Made by a program: the position numbers and the translations under genes. Positions 9,946 to 19,715 of a stretch of 64,000 bases of DNA are shown piece after piece. The stretch lies in assembly GCF_000327065.1 (NCBI RefSeq), contig NC_019936.1:3128001-3192000 (forward strand). Direction: 5' to 3'. Under the pieces are notes generated by a model. It was not told the origin of the DNA. It worked only from the letters and a program-made list of their open reading frames with translations, and ran no database searches. Position 1 is the first letter of the stretch; each line of letters starts with the position of its first letter. This DNA is from Stutzerimonas stutzeri RCH2 (GTDB lineage Bacteria; Pseudomonadota; Gammaproteobacteria; Pseudomonadales; Pseudomonadaceae).

Positions 9946-10170
9946 ATGTTGAAGACCGTGACGTTCACCCTGATGCACTTCTGCATCGCCTTCTCGGTCA
10001 CCTACGCGCTGACCGGCAGCATCGCCATCGGTGGCCTGGTGGCAGCCGTCGAACCGCTATGCAATTCCGTGGCGTTCTACTTCCATGAAAAGGTCTGGCA
10101 ACGCTTTGAGCGCAACCCCGGCGGCGCACGCAGAGTTCCCAAGCACGCCTGGCTGCATCACCAGGCATAA
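9946..10170 (+). CDS. DUF2061 domain-containing membrane protein
   Basis: A 74-residue small membrane protein. The start at ATG 9946 follows AAGGAGA at 8 bases; an earlier in-frame ATG at 9841 lacks such a site. The sequence MLKTVTFTLMHFCIAFSVTY, a Gly-rich helix with AVEPLCNSVAF, and the ending YFHEKVWQRF match the DUF2061 family of short two-helix proteins. The function is unknown. It is divergent from yjcH across a 278-bp promoter region and precedes the hydrolase gene by about 200 bp. Confidence 0.85.
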   Translation: MLKTVTFTLMHFCIAFSVTYALTGSIAIGGLVAAVEPLCNSVAFYFHEKVWQRFERNPGGARRVPKHAWLHHQA

Positions 10171-10373
10171 GATGCCGGCCACCACCAGCAGCTCGACCGC
10201 CCATATCGAGCCGTTCGCATTTCCGCATCGATCCACGGATCGAATTGCACGCGATGCTGCCAAAGCGATGTTGGCTTGCATGTGAAAGCCGATGCAGTTC
10301 TGATTGGAACGGGTGGCAGGCGAAGCACTGTCACCTCGCTACAGGCCGCGAACGGCCTGCAATGGAGAAGTAC

Positions 10374-11666
10374 ATGCAGCTGTTGTTGCGCCTGACCGCC
10401 CTGCTCGCCCTGATCGTTACGCCGCTGCATGCCGCCGATCTAAGCGTTGAGGAATACGGCTATCCACTGGCCAACCCGTTCGAAGCCACGATTGCCGGTA
10501 CACCGGCCGACCTGCGCGCAGAAGTGCCGAGCGATGACGCCATCGATCAGGCCGACTACAGCCTGCGCCTTCGTCCGGAGCGGGAATTCACTCTGCCGGA
10601 CAACTTCTGGCCGGTGAAACAGTTGCGCTATCGACTGGCCCGCCAGCGCGGCCCGGCACCGCTGATGTTCATCATCTCCGGAACCGGCGCGCACTACTCT
10701 GCCGGCAAGACCGAGGCACTGAAGCGGCTGTTCTACGGCGCCGGCTATCATGTGGTGCAGCTGTCTTCGCCGACCAGCTACGACTTCATGTCGGCCGCCT
10801 CGCGCTATGCAACTCCAGGCATCAGCAGCGACGACGCCAAAGACCTGTACCGGGTCATGCAGGCGGTTCGCGCGCAACAGCACAAACTGCAGGTAACCGA
10901 GTTCCACCTCACCGGCTACAGCCTGGGCGCGTTGAATGCCGCCTTCGTCAGCCAGCTGGACGAGACGCGGCGCAGTTTCAATTTCAAACGGGTCCTGTTG
11001 CTGAACCCTCCGGTGAATCTCTACACCTCGGTCGCCAATCTCGACAAGCTGGTGCAGACCAGGGTCGACGGGATCAACGACCACACCACCTTCTATGAAG
11101 TGGTACTGGAAAAGCTCACCCGCTATTACCAGCAACGAGGCTACATCGATCTCGACGAGGCGATGCTCTACGACTTCCAGCAATCGACGTTGAAGCTCAG
11201 CGACGAACAGATGGCGATGTTGATCGGCTCGGTTTTCCGCTTCTCCGCCGCCGACATCATCTTCACTTCCGACCTGATCAACCGCCGCGGGCTGATCGTC
11301 CCGCAGGACTACCCCATCAACCAGAGCACCAGTCTTGAGCCCTTCTTCAAGCGTGCCCTGCTGTGTGACTTCGATTGTTACATCACCGAGCAGCTCATCC
11401 CCATGTGGCGCGCACAGTACGACGGCGGCAGCCTGACTCAGCTGGTGCAACAGGTCAGCCTGTACGCCCTTGAAGACTACCTGCGGCAGAGTCCGAAGAT
11501 CGCGGTCATGCACAACGCCGACGACGTCATTCTCGGCGCCGGTGATATCGGCTTCCTGCGCCGTACCTTCGGTGATCGTCTGACGCTCTACCCGCGAGGA
11601 GGCCATTGCGGCAACCTCACTTACCGAGTCAACGCCCAACATATGCTGGAGTTCTTCCGTGGCTAA
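10374..11666 (+). CDS. Secreted alpha/beta hydrolase family protein
   Basis: A 430-residue exported protein with a type I signal peptide (MQLLLRLTALLALIVTPLHA). GGAG at 10364 supports ATG 10374 over a nearby ATG at 10362. A nucleophile elbow GYSLG places the catalytic Ser at about residue 183; HNADDV (Asp) and GGHCG (His) near the C-terminus would complete the triad. This suggests a periplasmic esterase, lipase or peptidase; the substrate is unknown. Some databases label relatives a 'serine/threonine protein kinase', for which I see no motif. The last 8 bases overlap the mlaA homologue, so the pair is probably co-translated and may cooperate in outer-membrane lipid handling (inference). Confidence 0.78.
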   Translation: MQLLLRLTALLALIVTPLHAADLSVEEYGYPLANPFEATIAGTPADLRAEVPSDDAIDQADYSLRLRPEREFTLPDNFWPVKQLRYRLARQRGPAPLMFIISGTGAHYSAGKTEALKRLFYGAGYHVVQLSSPTSYDFMSAASRYATPGISSDDAKDLYRVMQAVRAQQHKLQVTEFHLTGYSLGALNAAFVSQLDETRRSFNFKRVLLLNPPVNLYTSVANLDKLVQTRVDGINDHTTFYEVVLEKLTRYYQQRGYIDLDEAMLYDFQQSTLKLSDEQMAMLIGSVFRFSAADIIFTSDLINRRGLIVPQDYPINQSTSLEPFFKRALLCDFDCYITEQLIPMWRAQYDGGSLTQLVQQVSLYALEDYLRQSPKIAVMHNADDVILGAGDIGFLRRTFGDRLTLYPRGGHCGNLTYRVNAQHMLEFFRG

Positions 11667-12426
11667 AGGAATGCTGCTGCCGTTGCTCCTGGCCAGTGGA
11701 CTGGCCTTCGCCGAACCACCGACGGCCGACGAGGATGGCTTCACCCATCCACTACGCAACCTGGAGTTCAATCCCGGGCTGGACCAACGCGAGTTCGAGC
11801 GGGCCACCTTCCAGGCGCTGGACGTGTACGACCCGTTCGAATCGATTAACCGACGCATCTACCATTTCAACTACCGGCTCGATCAGTGGGTCATGTTGCC
11901 GGTGGTGCGCGGCTATCGCTATGTCACGCCGCAGCCGGTGCGCACCGGAGTGAGCAACTTCTTCGGCAACCTGGGAGAAGTGCCCACCCTGTTCAACAGT
12001 CTCGCGCAGCTCAAGGCCCAGCGCGCCGCGAACGCCACGGCGCGCTTTCTGTTCAACACCATTCTCGGCGTCGGCGGCGTCTGGGATCCGGCGACCCGTA
12101 TGGGCTTGCCGCGCCAGAGCGAAGACTTCGGCCAGACGCTTGGCTACTGGGGAGTGCCGCAGGGGCCCTATCTGATCATCCCGGCCCTGGGGCCATCGAA
12201 TCTACGCGATGCCACCGGCCGCGTGGCCGACTTTGCGGTCGAGCGGCAGATGGACTTTTTGCAGTACTCCGAAACCACCGGTGGCGAGTTGAGCCTGACA
12301 GCGTTGCGCGCCATCAATGCGCGGCATGTCACCAGCTTCCGTTATGGGCAACTCAACTCGCCGTTCGAATATGAAAAGGTGCGCTATGTATACAGCCGTG
12401 CGCGCGACCTGCTGGTCGAGGAATGA
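11659..12426 (+). CDS. mlaA: MlaA/VacJ family protein without a lipobox
   Basis: A 255-residue homologue of MlaA, the outer-membrane component that extracts mislocalised phospholipids and passes them to MlaC. The diagnostic core is clear: DPFESINRRIYHFNYRLDQ (about 56-74), FFGNLGEVPTLFNSLAQ, GVGGVWDPATRMGL, FGQTLGYWGVPQGPYLIIP. The N-terminus is a signal peptide ending LAFA-EPP. There is no cysteine in the whole protein, so unlike the E. coli lipoprotein it cannot be lipidated. It begins inside the end of the hydrolase gene (8-bp overlap). The other Mla genes are not in this window. Confidence 0.9.
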   Translation: MAKGMLLPLLLASGLAFAEPPTADEDGFTHPLRNLEFNPGLDQREFERATFQALDVYDPFESINRRIYHFNYRLDQWVMLPVVRGYRYVTPQPVRTGVSNFFGNLGEVPTLFNSLAQLKAQRAANATARFLFNTILGVGGVWDPATRMGLPRQSEDFGQTLGYWGVPQGPYLIIPALGPSNLRDATGRVADFAVERQMDFLQYSETTGGELSLTALRAINARHVTSFRYGQLNSPFEYEKVRYVYSRARDLLVEE

Positions 12427-12518
12427 TCTACCGCTTCGATTCGATATAGCAGAAAACAGCAACCATTGATCGAACCTAGCTGCCTATCCTTGGCGTAATA
12501 ACCAGGAGGCAAACGATC

Positions 12519-13361
12519 ATGTCCCACCGGGAAATTCTCTCCATCACCACCGGCCGGCCCACCTCCGATGGCGCCGGCGTCAGTCTTACCCGCGTGTTCG
12601 GCGGCGCCGCACCGGAACGATTCGACCCGTTTCTGATGCTCGACGAGTTCGGTTCGAACGACCCGGACGAGTACATCGCCGGTTTTCCGCCACACCCGCA
12701 TCGCGGCTTCGAAACCATCACCTATATGCTCGAAGGGCGTATGCGCCACGAGGATCACATGGGCAACGTCGGGCTGCTGGAAAGCGGCGGCGTGCAATGG
12801 ATGACCGCAGCGCGTGGCGTGATTCACAGCGAAATGCCGGAGCAGCAGGAAGGCAACATGCGCGGTTTCCAGCTGTGGCTGAACCTGCCCGCCCATGCCA
12901 AGCTCGGCGAGCCGGGCTACCGCGACTTCGCACCCGCAGAGATTCCCCAGGTTCGCCTCGACAACGGCGTACAGGCCAAGGTCATTGCCGGAACCTTGAA
13001 GGCGCAAGGCATCGAGCAACAGGGCGTGGTACAGCGGCCCGATACGGAGCCCCAGCTGTTCGATCTGCACTTGCCCGCAGACAGCACGCTCTCGCCGCAA
13101 ATTCCGGACGGCCATCTGTTACTGCTTTATGTATACGAGGGCGCGTTGCAGCTCGGCGATCAGCCGGTCGGCAGGGGCCAGCTGGTGCGCCTGTCCGAAC
13201 AGGGCGAGCTGCAGTTACACAGCGAGACCGGCGCACGACTGATGCTGCTGGCCGGCCGACCGCTGAGAGAACCGATCGTGCAGTACGGTCCGTTCGTGAT
13301 GAACAGCCGCGAGGAGATCGAGCAAGCGCTGCGGGATTTCCGCGACGGGACGCTGGCCTGA
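12519..13361 (+). CDS. Pirin family protein
   Basis: A 280-residue bicupin of the pirin family. The metal-binding cupin motif is visible: PPHPHRGFETITYMLEG around residues 56-72, then HEDHMG and HSEMPEQ, supplying the His and Glu ligands for iron. AGGAGG precedes the ATG at 8 bases. Bacterial pirins include quercetin 2,3-dioxygenases and proteins that modulate central metabolism; which applies here is unknown. It stands alone between mlaA and the convergent acyltransferase gene. Confidence 0.9.
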   Translation: MSHREILSITTGRPTSDGAGVSLTRVFGGAAPERFDPFLMLDEFGSNDPDEYIAGFPPHPHRGFETITYMLEGRMRHEDHMGNVGLLESGGVQWMTAARGVIHSEMPEQQEGNMRGFQLWLNLPAHAKLGEPGYRDFAPAEIPQVRLDNGVQAKVIAGTLKAQGIEQQGVVQRPDTEPQLFDLHLPADSTLSPQIPDGHLLLLYVYEGALQLGDQPVGRGQLVRLSEQGELQLHSETGARLMLLAGRPLREPIVQYGPFVMNSREEIEQALRDFRDGTLA

Positions 13362-13413
13362 CAGCAGCAGATCGACTCGCAGCGCCCCTCAGCCTGCGCG
13401 CCGCCAGCGGAGC

Positions 13414-14355
13414 CTACCGACCGGCCGATCGCTTGCTGCGCTTCGTATAAAGGCCAGGCTCACCGACTGGGCGGGTCTTGAAGCGGCGATGTGCCCAGAG
13501 GTACTGCTCCGGCAATGCGCTCACAGCCTCCTCGACCCACTGATTGATCCGCAGGCAATCGGCCTCTTCACTCTCGCCGGGAAAATCCTCCAGCGGCGGA
13601 TGGATCACCAACCGATAGCCCGAGCCATCCGCCAGGCGCTCCTGGGTGAACGGCACGACCCTGGCCCTGCCCAGCCGCGCGAACTTGGTGGTGGCGGTCA
13701 CCGTGGCTGCCTGGATGCCGAACAGCGGCACGAACAGGCTCTGCTTGCGCCCATAGTCCTGATCCGGCGCATACCAGATGGCGCGACCGGCACGCAAAAC
13801 CTTGAGCATGGCCCGCACGTCCTCACGCTCGATGGCGCTGGCGTCGCGGTTATGTCGTTCGCGCCCGCGGCGCTGGACGAAATCGAATACCGGATTCTTG
13901 TGCTCACGGTACATGCCATCGATGGTGTGCCGTTGGCCAAGCAGCGCCGCGCCGATTTCCAGGGTAGTGAAATGCAGCGCCATCAGGATTACGCCCTGCC
14001 CCGCCAATTGCAGATGCTCCAGCCCTTCGATCCGGGCCAGGCGCTGCAGGCGCGCCTGTGGCCACCACCAGCTCATCGCCATCTCGAAGAAGGCAATGCC
14101 GTTGGAAGCGAAGTTTTCATGCAGCAGCCGTTCGCGCTGCTCCTGGCTGAGTTCTGGAAAGCACAGCTCCAGGTTGCGCCGGGCGATGTAGCGCCGCGAA
14201 CCGGCGAAACGGAACATCAGCGCGCCGAGCCCACGGCCCAGTTGCAGCAACAGCGGATACGGCAGCTGCACCAGCAGCCAGAGCAGCCCAAGCCCCAGCC
14301 ACAACGGCCAGAAACGCGGGTGCAGGAAGTACGCACGAAACTGAGGACGGTCCAT
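13414..14355 (-). CDS. lpxL: Lipid A biosynthesis lauroyl/palmitoleoyl acyltransferase (LpxL/HtrB family)
   Basis: A 313-residue inner-membrane acyltransferase that adds a secondary acyl chain to Kdo2-lipid IVA. An N-terminal membrane anchor (FWPLWLGLGLLWLLVQLPYPLLL) is followed by the HFTTLE form of the H-x4-D/E catalytic motif and a basic segment with RIEGLEHL upstream. Start ATG 14355 gives the usual family N-terminus; a frame from 14397 adds 14 unlike residues. It is divergent from minC, the same arrangement as in P. aeruginosa. Which secondary acyl position it serves cannot be told from sequence. Confidence 0.9.
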   Translation of the reverse strand: MDRPQFRAYFLHPRFWPLWLGLGLLWLLVQLPYPLLLQLGRGLGALMFRFAGSRRYIARRNLELCFPELSQEQRERLLHENFASNGIAFFEMAMSWWWPQARLQRLARIEGLEHLQLAGQGVILMALHFTTLEIGAALLGQRHTIDGMYREHKNPVFDFVQRRGRERHNRDASAIEREDVRAMLKVLRAGRAIWYAPDQDYGRKQSLFVPLFGIQAATVTATTKFARLGRARVVPFTQERLADGSGYRLVIHPPLEDFPGESEEADCLRINQWVEEAVSALPEQYLWAHRRFKTRPVGEPGLYTKRSKRSAGR

Positions 14356-14513
14356 GAATAGCTCGACAGCCGATGAAGCGGCGCATTCTACCGGCAAAAG
14401 CTCGCATTGACCGAACCTCGGCGCACCAGTGATCGCTCCGCAGGCGGTTGGCGGGTTGCAGGCGGCGGCACTCCCCGCTATAAGTCCTCGCCATTTACCG
14501 CAGCAGACAGACC

Positions 14514-15239
14514 ATGAGCCAAGCCGACCTCACCGATCAGTCCCCAGCCTTCCAGCTCAAGGGCAGCATGCTCGCCATCACCGTGCTGGAACTCGCCAGC
14601 AACGATATCGAGCGTCTCGACGAGCAACTTGCGGCCAAGGTCGAGCAGGCGCCGGACTTTTTCAACAACACACCGCTGGTGCTGGCTCTGGACAAGCTGC
14701 CGGAATCAGCCCGCGAGATCGATATCGCCGCGCTGGTCAGCCTGTGCCGCAAGCATCGTCTGCGCACCCTGGCGCTGCGCGCCAGCGAACCGGTGCATCT
14801 GGAAGCGGCGGCCGCGCTCGATCTGCCCGTACTGCCCCCCTCCGGCGCACGTGAACGCAAGGTCGACCTGGGTTCGAAAATCCCGCCGAAACCTGCCGAG
14901 CCGACCTACCGCCCGACCCGCGTCGTCACCACCCCCATTCGCGGCGGCCAGCAGGTCTACGCCCAGGGCGGCGACCTGATCGTTCTCGCTCCGGTCAGCC
15001 CCGGTGCGGAACTTCTCGCCGATGGCAACATCCATGTCTACGGTCCGCTTCGCGGTCGCGCTCTGGCAGGTATCAAGGGCGATACCAGCGCGCGGATCTT
15101 CTGTCAGCAGCTCGCCGCGGAAATGGTCTCCATCGCCGGCCAGTACAAGGTCGCCGAGGACCTGCGACGCGAACCTCTCTGGGCTGAAGCGGTGCAGATC
15201 AGCCTCTCTGGCGACGTGTTGAACATCACCCGCCTTTAA
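14514..15239 (+). CDS. minC: Septum site-determining protein MinC
   Basis: A 241-residue cell-division inhibitor. It has the N-terminal MinC domain that antagonises FtsZ (about 10-110) and the C-terminal beta-helix domain (about 135-240) with [43 protein letters not shown], which dimerises and binds MinD. It is followed 95 bp later by minD and then minE, in the standard minCDE order. Confidence 0.97.
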   Translation: MSQADLTDQSPAFQLKGSMLAITVLELASNDIERLDEQLAAKVEQAPDFFNNTPLVLALDKLPESAREIDIAALVSLCRKHRLRTLALRASEPVHLEAAAALDLPVLPPSGARERKVDLGSKIPPKPAEPTYRPTRVVTTPIRGGQQVYAQGGDLIVLAPVSPGAELLADGNIHVYGPLRGRALAGIKGDTSARIFCQQLAAEMVSIAGQYKVAEDLRREPLWAEAVQISLSGDVLNITRL

Positions 15240-15334
15240 CGGATACTGCCGCGAATTTTCAAGGACCAAACGGGCAATCCTGACGCTGAAATCAGCGGAA
15301 GGTCCCGATTTTTTAATTTTTAGGGTGAATCACC

Positions 15335-16150
15335 TTGGCCAAGATCATCGTAGTCACTTCCGGCAAAGGTGGCGTTGGTAAAACCACCACCAGCGCCGCC
15401 ATCGGCACCGGCCTCGCTCTGCGTGGCCACAAGACCGTCATCGTCGACTTCGACGTCGGTCTGCGGAATCTCGACTTGATCATGGGCTGCGAGCGTCGGG
15501 TGGTTTATGACTTCGTCAACGTCATCAATGGCGATGCGTCCCTGACCCAGGCTCTGATCAAGGACAAGCGTCTGGAGAACCTGTTCGTGCTGGCGGCCAG
15601 CCAGACGCGTGACAAAGATGCCCTGACTCAGGAAGGCGTCGGCAAGGTCATCGACGAGCTGAGCAAGAATTTCGAATACGTTATCTGCGACTCGCCGGCT
15701 GGTATCGAGAAGGGCGCGCACCTGGCCATGTATTTCGCCGACGAGGCCATCGTCGTAACCAACCCGGAAGTGTCCTCGGTTCGTGACTCCGACCGCATGC
15801 TCGGCCTGCTGGCGAGCAAGTCGCGCCGCGCCGAAAGCGGCGAAGAGCCGATCAAGGAACACCTGCTATTGACCCGCTACAACCCCGAGCGCGTTACCAA
15901 GGGCGAAATGCTCGGCGTCGAGGACGTCGAGGAAATCCTTTCCATCCGCCTGCTCGGCGTGATCCCCGAATCGCAAGCCGTGCTCAAGGCGTCCAACCAG
16001 GGCATTCCGGTGATTCTCGATGACCAAAGCGATGCGGGCCAGGCCTACAGCGACGCCGTCGACCGCCTGCTCGGCAAAGAGGTCGCGCACCGCTTCCTCG
16101 ACGTCAAGAAGCCAGGCTTCCTGCAACGACTTTTCGGAGGCCGCGAATGA
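15335..16150 (+). CDS. minD: Septum site-determining protein MinD (TTG start)
   Basis: A 271-residue ParA/MinD ATPase that cycles on the membrane and recruits MinC. The deviant Walker A motif KGGVGKTT is at residues 10-17, and the C-terminus [12 protein letters not shown] is the amphipathic membrane-targeting helix. The start codon is TTG at 15335, set by AGGGTGA about 7 bases upstream and by the family N-terminus [18 protein letters not shown]. The stop overlaps the minE start by 4 bases (ATGA). Confidence 0.97.
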   Translation: MAKIIVVTSGKGGVGKTTTSAAIGTGLALRGHKTVIVDFDVGLRNLDLIMGCERRVVYDFVNVINGDASLTQALIKDKRLENLFVLAASQTRDKDALTQEGVGKVIDELSKNFEYVICDSPAGIEKGAHLAMYFADEAIVVTNPEVSSVRDSDRMLGLLASKSRRAESGEEPIKEHLLLTRYNPERVTKGEMLGVEDVEEILSIRLLGVIPESQAVLKASNQGIPVILDDQSDAGQAYSDAVDRLLGKEVAHRFLDVKKPGFLQRLFGGRE

Positions 16151-16404
16151 ACCTCTTCGACTTCTTCCGTGAACGCAAGAAGAAGGAAACTCCAGCCGCG
16201 ATCGCCAAAGAGCGCCTGCAGATCATCGTTGCCCATGAGCGCGGCCAGCGCACCGAGCCGGACTATCTGCCGGCGCTGCAGAAAGAGCTGGTCGAAGTGA
16301 TCCGCAAGTACGTCAACATCGACAGCGATCAGGTCCAGGTAGCACTCGAGGATCAGGGCAGCTGCTCGATCCTGGAACTCAATATCACCCTGCCGGATCG
16401 CTGA
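16147..16404 (+). CDS. minE: Cell division topological specificity factor MinE
   Basis: An 85-residue protein that stimulates MinD ATPase and drives the Min oscillation. It has the amphipathic N-terminus ([13 protein letters not shown]), the MinD-binding segment [13 protein letters not shown] (about 18-30) and the dimerising C-terminal domain. Its ATG overlaps the minD stop by 4 bases, so translation is coupled. Confidence 0.97.
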   Translation: MNLFDFFRERKKKETPAAIAKERLQIIVAHERGQRTEPDYLPALQKELVEVIRKYVNIDSDQVQVALEDQGSCSILELNITLPDR

Positions 16405-16423
16405 GCGACACCGGTGCATAGAA

Positions 16424-16452
16424 ACGGCGGCCCACGGGTCGCCGTCTTCGTT
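16424..16452 (+). terminator. Probable terminator after minE
   Basis: A 9-bp stem (arms 16424-16432 and 16437-16445, one G-T pair, loop CACG) lies 20 bp after the minE stop. The tail CTTCGTTTG is only moderately T-rich, so termination may be partial. Confidence 0.5.
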
Positions 16453-16465
16453 TGTGGAAAAGCGA

Positions 16466-17101
16466 ATGCCTCTTAGCGCTATCGAGATCGTCCACCAGGA
16501 CGCGGCCCTCCTGGTCATCAACAAGCCAACCCTGCTGCTGTCCGTACCCGGCCGCGCCGAAGACAATCGAGACTGCCTGGTGACCCGCCTGCAGGAAAAC
16601 GGCTATCCCGAGGCCCGCATCGTGCATCGACTGGACTGGGAAACCTCCGGGCTTATCGTGCTCGCCCGTGACGCCGATACCCACCGTGAACTGTCCCGCC
16701 AGTTTCACGACCGCGAAACGGAAAAGGCCTACACCGCACTGTGCTGGGGTGAGCCCGAGCAGGACAGCGGCAGCATCGACCTGCCACTACGCTACGACCC
16801 GCCGACCAAGCCGCGTCACGTGGTCGATCACGAACTAGGCAAGCATGCGCTGACCTTCTGGCGCGTGCTCGAACGCTGTGGCGACTACAGCCGCGTCGAG
16901 CTGACACCCATCACCGGCCGCTCCCACCAGCTGCGGGTGCACATGCTGTCGATCGGTCATCCGCTGCTCGGTGATCGCCTGTATGCCCACGAGCAGGCCC
17001 TGCAGGCCCATGAACGCCTGTGTCTGCATGCGAGCATGTTGACGCTGACCCATCCGCAAACCGGCGAGCGCCTGCGCTTCGAGTGCCCGGCCCCGTTCTA
17101 G
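16466..17101 (+). CDS. rluA: RluA family pseudouridine synthase
   Basis: A 211-residue RNA pseudouridine synthase. The catalytic motif HRLDWETSGLIVLA near residue 56 contains the essential Asp, and RSHQLRVHM and GDRLYAH are later family motifs. The length fits RluA, which modifies 23S rRNA U746 and tRNA U32 in E. coli. ATG 16466 is preferred, with GGAA 6 bases upstream; an in-frame GTG at 16454 would add four residues. It follows minE, as in P. aeruginosa. Confidence 0.88.
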   Translation: MPLSAIEIVHQDAALLVINKPTLLLSVPGRAEDNRDCLVTRLQENGYPEARIVHRLDWETSGLIVLARDADTHRELSRQFHDRETEKAYTALCWGEPEQDSGSIDLPLRYDPPTKPRHVVDHELGKHALTFWRVLERCGDYSRVELTPITGRSHQLRVHMLSIGHPLLGDRLYAHEQALQAHERLCLHASMLTLTHPQTGERLRFECPAPF

Positions 17102-17220
17102 TAGTGGCAACATCTGCCCGCCTGCCACCCGCTCACCCAAACCGCGAGGCAGGTGCCGGCGCGCTTATTCGCCAGAGTCGAATGCTATAGACTTCGTGAC
17201 CTGGCAGTCCGGAGTCCGAA

Positions 17221-18510
17221 ATGCGCAAAGCTCTCAATCAAGGCCTGATCGAATATCTGCAGGCGTCCCCCACCCCCTTCCATGCCACCGAGAACCTCGC
17301 CCAGGCGTTGCAGGCCGCCGGCTACCGTGCGCTGGACGAACGCGAGGTCTGGCATACCGAGGCCGGCGGGCGCTACTACGTCACTCGTAACGACTCGGCC
17401 ATCATTGCCTTCCAACTGGGCAGCAAGCCGCTCGTCGAGCACGGCCTGCGCTTGGTCGGCGCGCATACCGACAGCCCTTGTCTACGAGTCAAACCGCAAC
17501 CGGAGCTGCAGCGTCAGGGCTTCTGGCAACTCGGTGTGGAGGTGTATGGCGGTGCCCTGCTCGCACCCTGGTTCGACCGCGACCTGTCGCTGGCCGGGCG
17601 CGTTACCTACAGCCGAGACGGCCGTATCGAAAGCCAGCTCATCAACTTCAAGCTGCCCATCGCGACAATACCGAACCTGGCGATCCACCTGAACCGGGAA
17701 GCCAATCAGGGCTGGGCCATCAACGCCCAGAACGAGCTACCACCGATCCTTGCGCAGATTGCCAGCCAGGAAAGTCCGGACTTTCGCGCATTGCTGGCCG
17801 ATCAGCTCGGCCGCGAACACGGCCTGGTCGCCGACGTGGTCCTGGACTTCGAACTGAGCTTCTACGACACCCAGGCTGCAGCCATTATCGGCCTGCATGG
17901 TGACTTCATCGCCGGTGCCCGCCTGGATAACCTGCTCTCCTGCTTCGCCGGGTTACAGGCGTTGCTGAACACCGAGCCCGAACACAGCTGCGTGTTGGTC
18001 TGTACCGACCACGAAGAGGTGGGTTCCACCTCGCTCTGCGGCGCGGACGGCCCGTTCCTCGAACAGGTGCTACGCCGCCTGCTGCCGGATGAAGATGACT
18101 TCCAGCGCACTATCAGCCATTCCCTGCTGATCTCGGCCGACAATGCCCACGCGGTGCACCCCAACTACGCCGACAAGCACGATGGCAACCACGGGCCGAA
18201 GCTCAATGCCGGCCCGGTGATCAAGGTCAACAACAATCAGCGCTACGCCACCAACAGCGAAACCGCGGGCTACTTCCGCCATCTCTGTCTGGAAAACGAG
18301 GTGCCGGTGCAGAGTTTTGTCACTCGTAGCGATATGGGCTGCGGCTCGACCATCGGCCCGATCACGGCAAGCCAGTTGGGTGTGCGCACAGTCGATATCG
18401 GCCTGCCGACCTTTGCCATGCATTCGATCCGAGAGCTAGCCGGAAGCCAGGATCTGGCGCATCTGGTCAAGGTACTGACCGCCTTCTATAACAGCAGTCA
18501 GCTGCCCTGA
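17221..18510 (+). CDS. apeB: M18 family aminopeptidase
   Basis: A 429-residue cytoplasmic zinc aminopeptidase of family M18. Metal-site motifs are visible in order: [13 protein letters not shown] (near residue 81), [16 protein letters not shown] (near 235), DHEEVGSTS (near 265) and [11 protein letters not shown] toward the C-terminus. M18 enzymes prefer N-terminal acidic or neutral residues. It follows rluA on the same strand and converges on the quinone oxidoreductase gene, with a strong hairpin between them. Confidence 0.94.
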   Translation: MRKALNQGLIEYLQASPTPFHATENLAQALQAAGYRALDEREVWHTEAGGRYYVTRNDSAIIAFQLGSKPLVEHGLRLVGAHTDSPCLRVKPQPELQRQGFWQLGVEVYGGALLAPWFDRDLSLAGRVTYSRDGRIESQLINFKLPIATIPNLAIHLNREANQGWAINAQNELPPILAQIASQESPDFRALLADQLGREHGLVADVVLDFELSFYDTQAAAIIGLHGDFIAGARLDNLLSCFAGLQALLNTEPEHSCVLVCTDHEEVGSTSLCGADGPFLEQVLRRLLPDEDDFQRTISHSLLISADNAHAVHPNYADKHDGNHGPKLNAGPVIKVNNNQRYATNSETAGYFRHLCLENEVPVQSFVTRSDMGCGSTIGPITASQLGVRTVDIGLPTFAMHSIRELAGSQDLAHLVKVLTAFYNSSQLP

Positions 18511-18518
18511 ACGGATCT

Positions 18519-18548
18519 CGCGATGAGCAGGCCAGGCTGCTCATCGCG
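18519..18548. terminator. Strong hairpin between convergent apeB and oxidoreductase genes
   Basis: A perfect 12-bp stem (CGCGATGAGCAG / CTGCTCATCGCG, arms 18519-18530 and 18537-18548) with a 6-base loop lies 8 bp after the apeB stop. Neither strand has a T-run after it, so it may stabilise 3' ends or pause polymerase rather than act as a classical terminator. Confidence 0.55.
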
Positions 18549-18579
18549 ATGCGTTGCTCCGTTTGACGATCTGTACGCG

Positions 18580-19542
18580 TCAGGAAATGGTGCTATCGAT
18601 CACCAGCGCCACTTTGCCGGAAACGGTGTTGCTGGCGAGTGCAGCAAATGCCGCCTCTACGTCTGCGATGGCGAAGGTTTGCTCCAGACGCGGCGAAAGC
18701 TTGCCCTGGGCAAACAGCGGCCAGACCTTCTCCTCCATTTCTGCCAGCAGCCCTGCTTTGTAGTCGGCGTCACGGCTGCGCAAGGTCGAGCCAATCAACT
18801 GGATGCGCTTGGCCAGCAGTCCGCCCAGATCCATCTCGGCCTTACGGCCGCCCATCAGACCAATCATCACCCAGCGTCCGTCCATTGCCAGCAGCTGCGT
18901 GTTAAGCGCCGCGTACTTGGCACCAACGGGATCGAGGATCATGTCGAACGGAGCGAAATCTCGCAGCGCCTCTAGCGAGTCTCCACGCAGCACGCCCCCC
19001 TGAGCGCCCAACGCTTCGCAGTAGGCCAAGCGCTCTGCGGAACCAACACTGACCCAACAGGGATTGCCAAACGCCTTGCACAGCTGGATCGCCGCCGAAC
19101 CGACGCCACTCGCTCCGGCATGCAACAGCACCTTGTCACCGGCCAGCAGCGCGCCAAGCCGATAGAGATTCAGCCAGGCCGTGGCGTAAACCTCGGGGAT
19201 CACCGCCGCTTCCTGCAGCGTCATGCCCTCGGGAACCGGCAGTGCGTGGCGCGCATCGACCACCACTTCTTCAGCCATGCCGCCGCCAGCCAGCAATGTG
19301 CAGACGCGATCACCCACCTTCCAGCGGCTGCGACCGTTTACTTCAGCAATCACACCGGCGCACTCCAGGCCCAGGATGTCGGTAACACCGGCTGGCGGCG
19401 GATAATGCCCGGCGCGTTGCAGCAGGTCCGCGCGGTTAAGCCCAGCGGCCGCGACACGGATACGGACTTCGCCTTCGCCGCACGCCGGAGCCGGTCGTTC
19501 GGCCCACTCCAGATGCCCCTCGATACCTTGCAATGCCTTCAT
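18580..19542 (-). CDS. NAD(P)H:quinone oxidoreductase, zeta-crystallin-like MDR family
   Basis: A 320-residue medium-chain dehydrogenase/reductase of the quinone oxidoreductase type. Visible features are the GroES-like N-terminal half with GLNRADLLQRAGHYPPPAG (about 33-51), the GLECAGVI segment, and the nucleotide-binding ASGVGSAAIQLCKAFG (about 143-158). The Cys-rich zinc lobe of true alcohol dehydrogenases is absent, which favours NADPH:quinone reductase activity. It is divergent from prc; the physiological substrate is unknown. Confidence 0.88.
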   Translation of the reverse strand: MKALQGIEGHLEWAERPAPACGEGEVRIRVAAAGLNRADLLQRAGHYPPPAGVTDILGLECAGVIAEVNGRSRWKVGDRVCTLLAGGGMAEEVVVDARHALPVPEGMTLQEAAVIPEVYATAWLNLYRLGALLAGDKVLLHAGASGVGSAAIQLCKAFGNPCWVSVGSAERLAYCEALGAQGGVLRGDSLEALRDFAPFDMILDPVGAKYAALNTQLLAMDGRWVMIGLMGGRKAEMDLGGLLAKRIQLIGSTLRSRDADYKAGLLAEMEEKVWPLFAQGKLSPRLEQTFAIADVEAAFAALASNTVSGKVALVIDSTIS

Positions 19543-19715
19543 GCTGCCTCCATAGTGGTTCTATCTCTGCCCACCCAACTGATCGCTCGCTGGCCTTCTT
19601 TGACCATTCTTACCATCGGGCTTGTGCTTTCCACCGCCGGACGGAAAACCGAACCGGCGCCTACTTTAGATGGCCTAATATGCGTTATTCCTTAGCCTTG
19701 CGTCGCCCCCAAGCC

